This document shows, piece after piece, positions 1-9,002 of a stretch of DNA of 64,000 nt. The notes under the pieces are model-generated. The model did no database searches and had not been told where the DNA came from. It was given only the letters and a program-made list of their open reading frames with translations. The stretch spans positions 143,159 to 207,158 of the forward strand of contig NZ_LMNI01000014.1 of the NCBI RefSeq assembly GCF_001422925.1, given 5' to 3'. A program made the position numbers and the translations under genes. Position 1 is the stretch's first letter; each line of letters opens with the position of its first letter. The stretch is from Microbacterium sp. Leaf288. GTDB taxonomy: Bacteria > Actinomycetota > Actinomycetes > Actinomycetales > Microbacteriaceae.

Positions 1-398
1 CCCTCGGGAGCGAGGATCACCTGCCAGCCGATCGTCCGGACGAGGAAGTTGGTCCAGAACGGCACGAGGACGAGCGCGATCAGGATGCCGCGGCGCTGAG
101 GTTTGACCTTGAAGGCCATCCAGTACGCGACCGGCGCCCCGATCGCGAAACAGAGCACCGTGCCGATGATCCCCACCCACAGGGTGTTCTGGAAGGTCGC
201 CAAGAAGGTCGGCGAGATGGCCTCGACGTACCGGTCGAACGAAAGGACGTCGTTGGCGTGGGTGCCGAACACGCCGGGCTTGTAGCCGAAGCTGAACCAC
301 ACGACCATGGCGACCGGCGCGACGAAGAAGAGGAGCAGCCACGCCCAGGCGGGGACCGCGAGCGCGGGCCCCACCGCACCGGTGGCGCGATTACGCAC
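1..398 (-). CDS. ABC transporter permease, polyamine (PotB/PotC) type, partial
   Basis: This is the N-terminal part of an inner-membrane permease; the gene runs off the left edge. The frame reads from a GTG at 398, which overlaps the TAA of the upstream substrate-binding gene by 8 bp, so the two are probably translationally coupled. About 132 residues are visible. A first membrane segment (around residues 14-36, rich in W, L, F and V) follows a short basic N-terminus. A periplasmic stretch follows, then membrane segments near residues 60-85 and 95-115. The order (one early helix, long loop, then the TM core) is typical of spermidine/putrescine-family binding-protein-dependent permeases. The adjacent twin-arginine lipoprotein and PotA-like ATPase support the assignment. 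The substrate is inferred from family resemblance only; other cationic compounds are possible. Confidence 0.85.
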   Translation of the reverse strand, partial: MRNRATGAVGPALAVPAWAWLLLFFVAPVAMVVWFSFGYKPGVFGTHANDVLSFDRYVEAISPTFLATFQNTLWVGIIGTVLCFAIGAPVAYWMAFKVKPQRRGILIALVLVPFWTNFLVRTIGWQVILAPE

Positions 399-1575
399 CG
401 GCGGCAGCCTTCACCTCGTTGTAGATCTCGACCCGAGTGCTCAGCGAGTCGTTGAGCACCTGCTCGTGCATGCTCTCGAGCTGCTCGGGCGTGAAGAAGA
501 TCATGTCGAGACGCTCGACTTCGGCCTCCTCGGCCGCGCCCTGCATGTCCTTGCCGCCGACGTTGTAGCCGACCCACTCGAGGTTCAGCAGCTGGTTCTC
601 CGGGATCATCGCGAAGTCGATGAAGGCGTGGGCGGCCTCAGGGTGGGCCGCCCCGGTCGCGATCGCCCAGTTGTCCATCCACAGCTCGGTCTGCGGGCCG
701 GGCAGCACCCACTGCCAGCGGTCGGGGTCGGACGACTCCTGGATGCCGAGCCGCGCGTCGCCGTTCCAGGCCATGAGCAGGGCGTGTGTGCCCTGCGGAA
801 TCGTGTTGGCGCCGGCGGCGGAGTCGAACGCCGCGACGTGGGGGGCGATCTTCTCGACGAGGAAGGCGCGTGCCGCCTCGAGCTCGTCGGGGTCGTCGGT
901 GTTCCAGTCCAGGTCGTTGGCCCAGAAGTACGATCCGACGACGCCGGCGGGATCGTCGGACATGGCGGTCTTCCCGCTCGCCTCGTTCTGCGCGGCATCG
1001 AAGTAGTCGGCCCACGTCGTCAGCTCGCGGGTGATCACGGTCTTGTCGTAGACGTAGCCCGTCGTCCCCCACGCCTTGCAGATCGAGTAGTCGTTGTTCG
1101 GATCCCACGCGCGGCCGAGGAAGGCCGGGTCCATGTTCGAGAGGTTGGGGAGCAGGTCCTTGTTGAGCTTCTGGAGCAGCCCCTGCTCGATCATCTGCGG
1201 GATGAAGACGCCCGTGGGCACGACGATGTCGTAGCCCGACGTGCCCTTCGCCGCGACGAGCTTGGCGATGAGTTCCTCGTTGGATCCATACGAGTCGAGC
1301 GTGACCTTCGGTCCGAGATCGGCGGTGAACGCCTCGACGACCTCGGGTGCGTCGTACTCCGCCCACGTGTACACCGACAGGCTGTCCTCGAGGGCCCCGC
1401 CGGTCGCCTGAGGGGCGGGCGCTCCGCCGCCGCCGGGGGTGCAGGCCGCCAGCACCGTTGCGCCGCCGGCGAGCGCGGCGAGACTCAGGAAGCGCCGGCG
1501 GGACAGCTCGCGGGCGATCAGAGGCGCCGCACCCTCGGGGGCGAGGATGCGAAGCGGCGTACGAGGCTGGGTCAT
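391..1575 (-). CDS. polyamine-type ABC transporter substrate-binding lipoprotein (PotD-like)
   Basis: This is the extracytoplasmic binding protein of the importer, 394 residues. The start at 1575 is preceded by AGGAG at good spacing; the same frame is open upstream, but that extension is low-complexity Arg-rich. The N-terminus carries a twin-arginine motif (SRRRFLSLAALAGG) followed by a lipobox ending in LAAC, so it is probably a Tat-exported lipoprotein. The mature part begins with the LSVYTWAEYDAPEVVEAF-type strand typical of PotD/PotF-family proteins and continues with the family's GSNEELIAKL region. It lies between the ATPase gene (110 bp upstream) and the permease (8 bp overlap). The ligand is not provable from sequence; polyamine or a related organic cation is the family expectation. 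Confidence 0.88.
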   Translation of the reverse strand: MTQPRTPLRILAPEGAAPLIARELSRRRFLSLAALAGGATVLAACTPGGGGAPAPQATGGALEDSLSVYTWAEYDAPEVVEAFTADLGPKVTLDSYGSNEELIAKLVAAKGTSGYDIVVPTGVFIPQMIEQGLLQKLNKDLLPNLSNMDPAFLGRAWDPNNDYSICKAWGTTGYVYDKTVITRELTTWADYFDAAQNEASGKTAMSDDPAGVVGSYFWANDLDWNTDDPDELEAARAFLVEKIAPHVAAFDSAAGANTIPQGTHALLMAWNGDARLGIQESSDPDRWQWVLPGPQTELWMDNWAIATGAAHPEAAHAFIDFAMIPENQLLNLEWVGYNVGGKDMQGAAEEAEVERLDMIFFTPEQLESMHEQVLNDSLSTRVEIYNEVKAAAGA

Positions 1576-1685
1576 CGGGTACTCCTGGAGTCGGGTCGGG
1601 AGCCGAGACGGATGCTGCGGCTGCGGGCGTGCGGCGGGCGTGCAGGTCGTGCGGAGGAGCGTCGGGTGCGGGTCGAGTCGTCGGG

Positions 1686-2891
1686 TCAGGCGGTCGGCGG
1701 TGCGACGTAGCCGCCCTGCTGCGCCGCGTCTTCGTCGGCGGCGGGGAACAGCAGCACGTGATGCGCCGCCCACGTGCAGAGGACCGGGTCCCCGATCGCG
1801 AGGGGCGGGGCGTCCGGCGTCGGCCGCCGCACGATGAGGCTCTGGTCGGCGCCGAGCCGCACCAGGTACTGCATCGTGTCGCCGAGGTGCGACACCCCGA
1901 TCAGCTCGCCGCGGGCCGTGTTCGGGTCCGGAGAGCTCTGGCCGGCGGTCGCTGAGTCCGCCGACGGCGCCTTCTCGATGCGGATGAACTCGGGCCGCAC
2001 CGCGGCCTCGCCGAGGTTCGTGGTCGTGAGCACGGGTGACGCGGCCCGCACCAGCGCGTGCGGAGAGGTGATCGCCGCCCCGGCCTCCGCGGCCGGTCCG
2101 CGGAAGAAGTTCTGCTGCCCGACGAATGCGGCGACATACGCCGAAGCCGGTCGCGCGTAGACGGTGTCGGCGTCGGCGAGCTGCTCGATGCGGCCGGCGC
2201 GCATGATCGCGATGCGATCGCTCATCGACAGGGCTTCGCCCTGGTCGTGCGTGACGAAGACGAACGTGATGCCCAGGCGGGACTGCAGCAGCTTCAGCTC
2301 GAGCTGCATCTCCTCGCGCAGCTGGCGGTCCAGCGCCCCGAGCGGCTCGTCGAGCAGGAGCACCGCAGGCCGGTTCACCAGGGCGCGGGCCAGCGCGATG
2401 CGCTGCTGCTGTCCGCCTGACAGCTGCGTCGGCTTGCGGTCGCCGTACTGCCGCATCTGCACCATGTCGAGGGCCTGGGTGACGCGATCGCGCACCTCCG
2501 CCTTCGGCGTGCGCCGCTGCTGCAGCCCGTAGGCGACGTTCTCCGCGACCGACAGGTGCGGAAAGAGTGCGTAGGCCTGGAAGACCGTGTTGACGTCGCG
2601 CCTGTACGGCGGCGCGGCGAGCACCGAGCGGCCGGAGATGCGGATGTCACCGGCATCGGGGTGTTCGAACCCCGCGATCATCCGCAGTGTGGTGGTCTTG
2701 CCGCAGCCCGAGGGCCCGAGCAGCGAGATGAACTCGCCGGGCTGGATCTCGAGTGACAGGTCGTCGACCGCGAGCTGCTCGCCGTAGTACTTCGTGATTC
2801 CCGACAGGGTGACGGCCCCGCGTGCGCCGTCGCCGTCGGGGGGAACCTGCTCCGCCGAAGCCTGCGCTGCGGTCGCCGTGCCTGTGGACAT
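1686..2891 (-). CDS. potA: ABC transporter ATP-binding protein, PotA-like
   Basis: Cytoplasmic ATPase of the polyamine-type importer, 401 residues from the ATG at 2891. A GAGG lies 5 bases before that ATG; a GTG two codons upstream is the alternative start. The nucleotide-binding domain occupies about residues 27-260. It has Walker A GPSGCGKTT, a Q-loop (VFQAYALFPHLSV), signature LSGGQQQR, Walker B LLLDEPLGALD and a switch histidine in VFVTHDQGEA. The remaining about 120 residues form the OB-like TOBE regulatory domain usual for PotA/MalK-type ATPases. First gene of a potA-potD-permease operon. Confidence 0.9.
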   Translation of the reverse strand: MSTGTATAAQASAEQVPPDGDGARGAVTLSGITKYYGEQLAVDDLSLEIQPGEFISLLGPSGCGKTTTLRMIAGFEHPDAGDIRISGRSVLAAPPYRRDVNTVFQAYALFPHLSVAENVAYGLQQRRTPKAEVRDRVTQALDMVQMRQYGDRKPTQLSGGQQQRIALARALVNRPAVLLLDEPLGALDRQLREEMQLELKLLQSRLGITFVFVTHDQGEALSMSDRIAIMRAGRIEQLADADTVYARPASAYVAAFVGQQNFFRGPAAEAGAAITSPHALVRAASPVLTTTNLGEAAVRPEFIRIEKAPSADSATAGQSSPDPNTARGELIGVSHLGDTMQYLVRLGADQSLIVRRPTPDAPPLAIGDPVLCTWAAHHVLLFPAADEDAAQQGGYVAPPTA

Positions 2892-3199
2892 CGTCACCTC
2901 GTGAGGGTCCTTCTGGTGCGGGCCGCGCGACGATGCACGGCCTATCGGGTGTGGAGGTATTCAATATGGCGACGTAGGCGCCCGCAACGGAGCCGCGGCC
3001 GAACCGGACGATCCGGGCCGGTGCCGCCGCCCAGTGGGACAGATCGTCCGGGCTTGTGTGACGGTCAGGAAACCGCGGCGTTTCCGCGGTGGCACGACGT
3101 GGGGGAAACGGATGCCTCGCCCCCGTGCGACACTTCGTCCGCCGGGGATCGTGATCAAACCGTGCGGGAACCGGGGTTCAGGTGGGTTGGCACCGAGAC
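2892..3199. other. 308-bp gene-free stretch upstream of potA
   Basis: Both neighbours are on the minus strand, so this holds the potA upstream region and the end of the nei transcript. A short A/T-rich patch (around 2958-2970) is unusual for this DNA and may belong to the potA promoter, but I cannot find a well-spaced -35/-10 pair. Around 3070-3100 there are short GC-rich inverted repeats (CCGCGG twice, around GTTTC). No convincing gene is seen. Confidence 0.4.
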
Positions 3200-3988
3200 T
3201 CAGCGCTGGCAGGTCGGGCACCAGAACACGATGCGCTCGCGCGTCGGATCCGCCCCGAGGCTGCCGCCCAGGATGAGAGTGCCGCATCGGCGGCACGGGC
3301 GCCCTTCTCGCCGATACACCCACGTCGATCGGCCGGCGCGCGCGTCACCCGTGAAGGTGCGTCCCGAACGGTTGCGGTTCGCGCGGATCATGCGGGCTCC
3401 GAGGTCCACGATGGCCGCAGCATCCGTCTCATTCGCGGGCGTCGTGGGCAGGACGCCGCGCACGAACAGGATCTCGTTCGCATACTCGTTGCCGAAGCCC
3501 GCGATGTTGCGCTGGTCCTGCACGGCGACATGCACCGCGCGGGTGTCGGCGGCAAGGCGGCGGACGGCCTCCTCGTGATCCCACGAGTCGGACAGCGGAT
3601 CGGGGCCCAGATAGCCGACGAGATCGTCTTCGTCGCTGGTCGGGACGAGCTTGATGTCGGCGAGGTCGAATCCGACGGTCTCCCACTCGACGCCGTCGGG
3701 CGCCGTCGCCCCGATGATCGCCCGCGCGCGGAAGGCCGGGGCGTGCCAGCGTTCGCCGCGCCGGTAGACATGCCATTCGCCCTCCATCTTGAGGTGCGTG
3801 TGGAGCGTCCAGGACCCGATGCGGTGGAGCAGGTGCTTGCCGCGCGAGACGACCTCGTGCACCACCTCGCCGCGCAGGTCCGCGGTGGCCAGCTGCGGGA
3901 CCCGCAGCTCGAAACGCGTCACCGTCGCCCCTGCGAGCGCTGCGTCGAGCCGCCGAGCAGCGCGGTAGACGGTGTCACCTTCAGGCAC
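3200..3988 (-). CDS. nei: Fpg/Nei-family DNA glycosylase/AP lyase (Nei2-like)
   Basis: Base-excision-repair enzyme, 262 residues. The start is the GTG at 3988, chosen because after Met removal it gives the invariant catalytic N-terminus PEGDTV of the family (Pro as nucleophile, Glu at position 2). The middle contains the H2TH region (DQRNIAGFGNEYANEILF), and the C-terminus is a zinc finger with CRRCG and CPTC pairs. The start overlaps the lhr stop by 8 bp, so lhr and nei form a translationally coupled operon; the same lhr-nei neighbourhood is known in mycobacteria. The Nei2 subtype rests on the PEGDTV start and the gene order. Substrates would be oxidised pyrimidines by family knowledge. Confidence 0.9.
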   Translation of the reverse strand: MPEGDTVYRAARRLDAALAGATVTRFELRVPQLATADLRGEVVHEVVSRGKHLLHRIGSWTLHTHLKMEGEWHVYRRGERWHAPAFRARAIIGATAPDGVEWETVGFDLADIKLVPTSDEDDLVGYLGPDPLSDSWDHEEAVRRLAADTRAVHVAVQDQRNIAGFGNEYANEILFVRGVLPTTPANETDAAAIVDLGARMIRANRNRSGRTFTGDARAGRSTWVYRREGRPCRRCGTLILGGSLGADPTRERIVFWCPTCQR

Positions 3989-6900
3989 GTGCGCCTGCCC
4001 TGTCCTCCGGTCCCTGAGCCTGTCGAAGGGCGTCGCCCGCGGTGAGGCGGCGCAGCGTGAGACCGCGCGGCGACTCCACGAAGCCGGCATCGCGAAGCGT
4101 CCTGCCCACAGAGGTGCCGTAGACGAACGCGCCGTTCACCTGCTCGATCGTGAGGGTGTCGAGGCGCCGTGCGCGAGCGGTCGCCGCGAGGTCGCGCGTG
4201 GCGGCGGCCAGCGCCGCTTCGTCGTCCGTGAAGGCGAGGGCCGACTTGCCGCCCCGCTCGAGGTAGAGCGTGAGCGCGCCGTCGACCAGTACGACCAGGG
4301 CGCCCGCCTTGCGACCGGGGCGGTGCGAGACGCCCTCCAGGGCCGGCCACGCGAGCGCGGCCCCGTAGGGGTTCGCGGGATCGGTCGCCGCCAGCGTGAC
4401 CGCCCGCAGCGGTGGCGGGTCGGAGAGTCCGGCGAACTCGCGCAGCCGGTCGACGGTGGCCGAGGCCGCGAACTGCGCGGCGCCCAGCTTCTCGATCACG
4501 TAGCCGCGGCGGCAGTGGCCCGCTTCCTCGAAGCCCGCCAGCACGCGATAGGTCTGGGCGAACCCGCCGGGCACGCCCTCCGACTGCACCGCGCCGCGCG
4601 TCACCACACCGTACCGGTCGAGCAGCTGGCTCGCCGTCGCGGTCGCCCGCAAGGCGGCGTCGGGTTCGGCCGCCGGAAGCAGCGACCACCGGCCGCCGAT
4701 CGCCGGTGGACGAGCGGGGACGGATGCTGCCACCGCTCGCACCGCCGCACCCCGGTAGAGCCGCGCCCGCGGTGTGCGGCGGCTCACCCGATGGGCCTGC
4801 GAGCCGCCGGACACGAGCGCCCGGACCGGCGCGAAGGTGTCGTTGGTCACGAGGCCCGCCCATGTCAGACGCCACAGCGCGTCGACGACGGACTGCTCGT
4901 TCTCGGCGCCGGTGGTCTGCCGCAGCTGCGCGGCGAAGTACGCCCCCCCGCCGCCGAGCGCCGCGAGCAGCTGCGCGTCGAGAGAGCCCGGTGCGACCTC
5001 TTCGGCCTCATCCGGGAGTGCCAGCGTGAGCGGCACCGCGTCAGCGGGGTGCAGGGCGATCCAGCCGTCGCGGCCGGGGAGACTGCCGTGGCCCGACCAC
5101 ACCACTTCGCCGGTGGCCGTGAGCTCGTCGAGCATGCCGGACGTGTAGTCCGCGACACGGGCGGGGAGCACCAGCGACTCCCACGCGCTCGCGGGGATCG
5201 GCACGCCCGCGAGCTGCTCGACGACCGCGGCGACGCCGTCGATCCCCTCGAGCGGCCGCGTCACGTGCTGCCACACCGGGAGGAACCGGGCGTACGCATG
5301 CTGCGGCACCGGCTCGACGCTGCCGCGGATCGCCGCGAGCGAGCGCATGCGGAGGCGGCGGAGCACCTCGGTGTCGCACCACTCCGTCTCATCCGCGCGC
5401 GTCGCCCCCGACGCTCCCGAGCCCGTCGAAGGGGCGGGAAGGAAGAAGCCGCTGGTGACGCGTCCCTGCGACTCGAGGCGTTGCAGCGTCAGCCGGGCGA
5501 CGGCCACGCCGATGCCGAGGCGGTCGGCCGCGGCATCCGCCGGGAAGGGTGCGTGGGTGCGCGCGTACCGCGCCACCAGGTCGCCGAGGGGATCGGCCAC
5601 AGGTTCGAGGAACGCGGTCGGGATGCCGACAGGCAGCGCCGCGCCGAGGGCATCGCGCAGTCGCCCCGCGTCTTCGATCGCGGCGATACGCGTGATGCCG
5701 GCGATGGTCACCGGGATCGCGCGCCGCGCCGAGACGAGGGCGTCGAGGAGAGCGGATGCCTCGGCCTCGGTCGCGTGGTCGAGGTTGCCCGTCGGGTCGG
5801 GGCGTTTCGTCTCGCTCGTTCCTCGCTCGCTCGACGAGCGGGGGGCGGTGTCCGGGTCGAGGCGCTCCGCCACCTCCGACGCGTCGAGCGGGCCGAGGAG
5901 GCGGAGCAGATCGGCAACGCCCTCGAGCCCCCGCGCGCGGCGCTCGGGGTCGAGGCGCTGAGCCTCGCGCTCGAATTGCGCGATCACGTCAGGGTCGAGC
6001 AGCTCCCGCATCTCGACCTTGCCGAGCAGCTCGGAGAGGAGAGCGGGGTCGACGGCGAGCGCCGCGGCGCGGCGCTCGGCGAGCGGCGAGTCGCCCTCGT
6101 ACATGAACGCGCCGACGTAGCCGAAGAGGAGGTCGCGCGCGAACGGCGAGGGCTGCGCGGGTTCGGTCTCGATGAGCCGGATGCGCCGCTCGCCGATCCC
6201 GCGCATGAGACGCAGCAGCGACGGCACGTCGTAGACGTCCTGCAGGACCTCGCGGAGCGTCTCGAGGATGATCGGGAAGGTCGGATAGCGCCGCGCGACC
6301 TCGAGGAGCTGCGCCGATCGCTGCCGCTGCTGCCACAGCGGCGTGCGCTTGCCGGGGTTGCGGCGCGGCATCAGGAGCGCGCGCGCTGCGCACTCGCGAA
6401 ACCGGGAGGCGAACAGCGCTGAGCCGCCGACCTCCTCGGTGACGATCTGGTCGAGCTCGTCGGGATCGAAGACGAAGAGGTCCGCGCCCGGCGGCTCGGC
6501 CGCAGCATCCGGAATCCGCGCGATGATCCCGTCGTCGCTCGCCACCGCCGATCCGTCGACTCCGAGTCGCTCACGGATGCGGGCGTTCACCGCGAGGGCC
6601 CACGGCGCGTGCACCTGCATGCCGTACGGCGAGTGCAGGATCACGCGCCAGTCGCCGACCTCGTCCCTGCCGCGCTCGACAGTGAGCTGACGGTCGGTCG
6701 GCAGCGTGCCGGTGGCCTCGCGCTGCTCGGCCAGGTACGCCAGCAGGTTGTCTTGCGCGAACTCGTCGAGGCCCGCCTCGCGCAGCCGCGACTCGGCCTT
6801 GGCAGGCGCCGCCGCCGACACCTCGCGCGAGAACCTGCCGAGCGCCTCGCCGAGCTCGGCCGGACGGCCGATGCCGTCGCCGTGCCAGAACGGCACCTTG

Positions 6901-8894
6901 CCGGGCTGCCCGAACGCGGGCAGCACGTTGACGCGATCGTGGGTGATCTCGACGATGCGCCAGCTCGTGGTGCCCAGGGTGAAGACGTCGTTGACGCGCG
7001 ACTCGTAGACCATCTCCTCGTCGAGTTCGCCGACCCGCGCGTTCTGGGATTCGCCCGCGATGAAGACGCCGAAGAGGCCGCGGTCGGGGATCGTGCCGCC
7101 GCTCGTCACGGCGATGTGCTGTGCCCCCGGGCGACCGGTCAGCACGCCGAGGTCGCGGTCCCAGATGACGCGGGGACGCAGCTCGGCGAACTCGTCGGAC
7201 GGGAACCTGCCGGCGATGAGGTCGAGCGTCGCCTCATAGGCGGAGCGGGGGAGGGAACGGAAGGGCGCACTGCGCTTGAGCGTCTCGTACCAGCCCTCGA
7301 CGTCGACGGGACCGATCGCGGCGGCGGCCACCGTCTGCTGGGCGAGGATGTCGAGCGGGTTCTGGGGGATCGCGATCGCCTCGATCTGACCCGCGAGCAT
7401 GCGCTCGGTGACGATCGCGGTGTGCAGCACGTCGCCGCGGTGCTTCGGGAAGAGGGCGGCGCGGCTCACCTCGCCGACCTGGTGACCGGCGCGGCCGATG
7501 CGCTGGAGTCCCGAAGCCGCACTCGGCGGTGCCTCGACCTGGATCACGAGGTCGACCGCCCCCATGTCGATGCCGAGCTCGAGACTCGAGGTCGCGACCA
7601 CGCAGCGCAGGATGCCGGACTTCAGCTCTTCCTCGACCTGCGCCCGCTGCTCCTTCGAGACCGATCCATGGTGCGCCTTCGCGAGGACGGGATCTGCCCC
7701 CGCCGTCGCACCGGCCTGCGCCATCATCGCGGCGGGCACCGCCGGATCCGGCAGGTCGAGTCCGAGGCGTTCGGAGTAGATCTCGTTCAGCCGGCCGGTC
7801 AGCCGTTCGGCGAGGCGACGGGAGTTGCAGAACACGATGGTCGAGCGGTGCAGCAGGATGCGATCGACGATCGCCTCCTCGACGTGCGGCCAGACCGACC
7901 CCGTCATCTCCGTCTCGCCGGCTCCGGAGGCTCGCGGTGGCGCGCTCGAGGACTGTCCGTCGGCGAACCAGTCCTCGTCGATGGGCTCGTCATCGAGGTC
8001 GTCCGTCGGTCCAGGGCGTTTCGACTCGCTCGTTCTTCGCTCGCTCAACGACCGGGGGTCAGGCTCGTCGGAGGTGAACGGGCTCGGCGGCGGAGGCGGG
8101 TTCAGCATGTCGCCGATGGGCACGACGACCTTCATGTCGAAGGCCTTGCTCGCGCGCGGCGCCACGATCTCGACGGGCTCCGCACCGCCGAGGAACCGCG
8201 CCACCTCGTCGATCGGACGCACGGTCGCCGACAAGCCGATGCGCTGCGCGGGCGGAGCATCTGGTGCGAACGAGCGTCGCAGCGCATCGAGACGCTCCAT
8301 GCTCACCGCCAGGTGCGCTCCGCGCTTCGTGGCCGCGACAGCGTGCACCTCGTCGACGATCACGGTGTGGACGTCGCGCAGCGTCTCGCCCGCGCGGCTC
8401 GTGAGCATGAGGTACAGCGACTCGGGGGTCGTGATGAGGATGTCGGGCGGCGCCTGCACGAGCTTGCGCCGGTCGCCCGCGGGGGTGTCGCCCGACCGCA
8501 CGCCGACGGTGACATCGGGGACGCTGAGGCCGAGGCGCCGTGCCGATTGCCCGATCCCGACGAGCGGCGACCGGAGGTTGCGCTCGACGTCGACGCCGAG
8601 CGCCTTGAGAGGGGAGATGTAGAGGATCCGCGTGGCGGGGGCCGTAGCATCCCGTCGCTTCTTCTTGCCCTCGGGTGCCGGCGACGCCGGGGCCTTGTCG
8701 TGGAAGACGCGGTCGATCGCCCACAGGAAGGCCGACAGCGTCTTGCCCGAACCGGTCGGCGCGACGACGAGCGCATGCTTGCCGGCGGAGATCGCCTCCC
8801 ACGCGCCCTTCTGGGCGTCGGTCGGAGCATGGAAGGCGCCGCGGAACCAGTCCTGCGTGGCAGGACCGAATCGCTCGAGGACGTCGCCCATCAC
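3981..8894 (-). CDS. lhr: Lhr-family ATP-dependent DNA helicase
   Basis: Very large superfamily-2 helicase, 1637 residues, within the usual range of actinobacterial long Lhr proteins. The start is GTG 8894 or the adjacent ATG 8891. Walker A (APTGSGKT) is at residues 45-52, the DEVH box in VIVDEVHAVA near residue 175, and helicase motifs V/VI in SSLELGIDMG and QRIGRAGHQVG. The long C-terminal half is the Lhr-CTD. The protein carries four peptide insertions encoded by dispersed repeats: about residues 279-301 (RSLSERRTSESKRPG...), 1017-1039 (RSSSERGTSETKRPD...), 1153-1160 (STGSGAS) and the C-terminal tail 1621-1637 (LRQAQGPED...). These match repeats found between genes elsewhere in the window and look like low-complexity linkers. 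The reading frame is intact. It is the first gene of the lhr-nei repair operon. Confidence 0.93.
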   Translation of the reverse strand: MMGDVLERFGPATQDWFRGAFHAPTDAQKGAWEAISAGKHALVVAPTGSGKTLSAFLWAIDRVFHDKAPASPAPEGKKKRRDATAPATRILYISPLKALGVDVERNLRSPLVGIGQSARRLGLSVPDVTVGVRSGDTPAGDRRKLVQAPPDILITTPESLYLMLTSRAGETLRDVHTVIVDEVHAVAATKRGAHLAVSMERLDALRRSFAPDAPPAQRIGLSATVRPIDEVARFLGGAEPVEIVAPRASKAFDMKVVVPIGDMLNPPPPPSPFTSDEPDPRSLSERRTSESKRPGPTDDLDDEPIDEDWFADGQSSSAPPRASGAGETEMTGSVWPHVEEAIVDRILLHRSTIVFCNSRRLAERLTGRLNEIYSERLGLDLPDPAVPAAMMAQAGATAGADPVLAKAHHGSVSKEQRAQVEEELKSGILRCVVATSSLELGIDMGAVDLVIQVEAPPSAASGLQRIGRAGHQVGEVSRAALFPKHRGDVLHTAIVTERMLAGQIEAIAIPQNPLDILAQQTVAAAAIGPVDVEGWYETLKRSAPFRSLPRSAYEATLDLIAGRFPSDEFAELRPRVIWDRDLGVLTGRPGAQHIAVTSGGTIPDRGLFGVFIAGESQNARVGELDEEMVYESRVNDVFTLGTTSWRIVEITHDRVNVLPAFGQPGKVPFWHGDGIGRPAELGEALGRFSREVSAAAPAKAESRLREAGLDEFAQDNLLAYLAEQREATGTLPTDRQLTVERGRDEVGDWRVILHSPYGMQVHAPWALAVNARIRERLGVDGSAVASDDGIIARIPDAAAEPPGADLFVFDPDELDQIVTEEVGGSALFASRFRECAARALLMPRRNPGKRTPLWQQRQRSAQLLEVARRYPTFPIILETLREVLQDVYDVPSLLRLMRGIGERRIRLIETEPAQPSPFARDLLFGYVGAFMYEGDSPLAERRAAALAVDPALLSELLGKVEMRELLDPDVIAQFEREAQRLDPERRARGLEGVADLLRLLGPLDASEVAERLDPDTAPRSSSERGTSETKRPDPTGNLDHATEAEASALLDALVSARRAIPVTIAGITRIAAIEDAGRLRDALGAALPVGIPTAFLEPVADPLGDLVARYARTHAPFPADAAADRLGIGVAVARLTLQRLESQGRVTSGFFLPAPSTGSGASGATRADETEWCDTEVLRRLRMRSLAAIRGSVEPVPQHAYARFLPVWQHVTRPLEGIDGVAAVVEQLAGVPIPASAWESLVLPARVADYTSGMLDELTATGEVVWSGHGSLPGRDGWIALHPADAVPLTLALPDEAEEVAPGSLDAQLLAALGGGGAYFAAQLRQTTGAENEQSVVDALWRLTWAGLVTNDTFAPVRALVSGGSQAHRVSRRTPRARLYRGAAVRAVAASVPARPPAIGGRWSLLPAAEPDAALRATATASQLLDRYGVVTRGAVQSEGVPGGFAQTYRVLAGFEEAGHCRRGYVIEKLGAAQFAASATVDRLREFAGLSDPPPLRAVTLAATDPANPYGAALAWPALEGVSHRPGRKAGALVVLVDGALTLYLERGGKSALAFTDDEAALAAATRDLAATARARRLDTLTIEQVNGAFVYGTSVGRTLRDAGFVESPRGLTLRRLTAGDALRQAQGPEDRAGARA
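4009..4032. repeat. dispersed repeat R2 inside the lhr 3' end
   Basis: CCCTGAGCCTGTCGAAGGG-type element, read on the minus strand as QAQGPE near the Lhr C-terminus. This short motif (TTCGACAGGCTCAGG on the other strand) is familiar as a dispersed intergenic repeat in several high-GC genomes (recollection, not searched). Confidence 0.6.
5414..5436. repeat. variant R2 repeat inside lhr
   Basis: CTCCCGAGCCCGTCGAAGGGG differs from the R2 element at 4009 at a few positions. It is translated in frame on the minus strand as PSTGSG, between ordered parts of the Lhr C-terminal region. Confidence 0.5.
5779..5844. repeat. dispersed repeat R1, copy B, in frame inside lhr
   Basis: 66-bp element containing GGCGTTTCGTCTCGCTCG and CTCGCTCGACGAGCGGGG. 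By hand alignment it matches copy A (7993-8058) at about 57 of 66 positions. It is read in frame as RSSSERGTSETKRP with the following PTGNLD. Confidence 0.75.
7993..8058. repeat. dispersed repeat R1, copy A, in frame inside lhr
   Basis: 66-bp element with GGCGTTTCGACTCGCTCG and CTCGCTCAACGACCGGGG. Its last 45 bp match the intergenic copy at 41396-41440 at 43 of 45 positions. It is read on the minus strand as RSLSERRTSESKRPG, inserted between helicase motifs of Lhr. Confidence 0.8.
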
Positions 8895-9002
8895 TCCATC
8901 TTCGTCGTGATCGCCGACATCGGGCCAGGTTCCGTCCAGGACCGTCGCGTAGGCTCCCTCCGTGCGTGCACCCCCGGCACGCGCTCACCGCCGAGGACCG
9001 TG

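Noticed and set aside
307..1710. Long plus-strand open frame opposite the polyamine binding protein
   Set aside because: It is the antisense of a well-supported gene. Its protein is Arg/Gly/Val-rich low complexity without any domain, as expected in high-GC DNA.
3972..6422. 816-codon plus-strand frame opposite lhr (and a similar 6609-9002 part)
   Set aside because: Pure antisense of the helicase gene, which has all its motifs. Only the last part (9003-9467), beyond the lhr start, is accepted as a separate gene.
5779..8058. Possible assembly error or frameshift in lhr at the repeat copies
   Set aside because: The frame is open through all insertions and helicase motifs continue on both sides, so the inserts look genuine.
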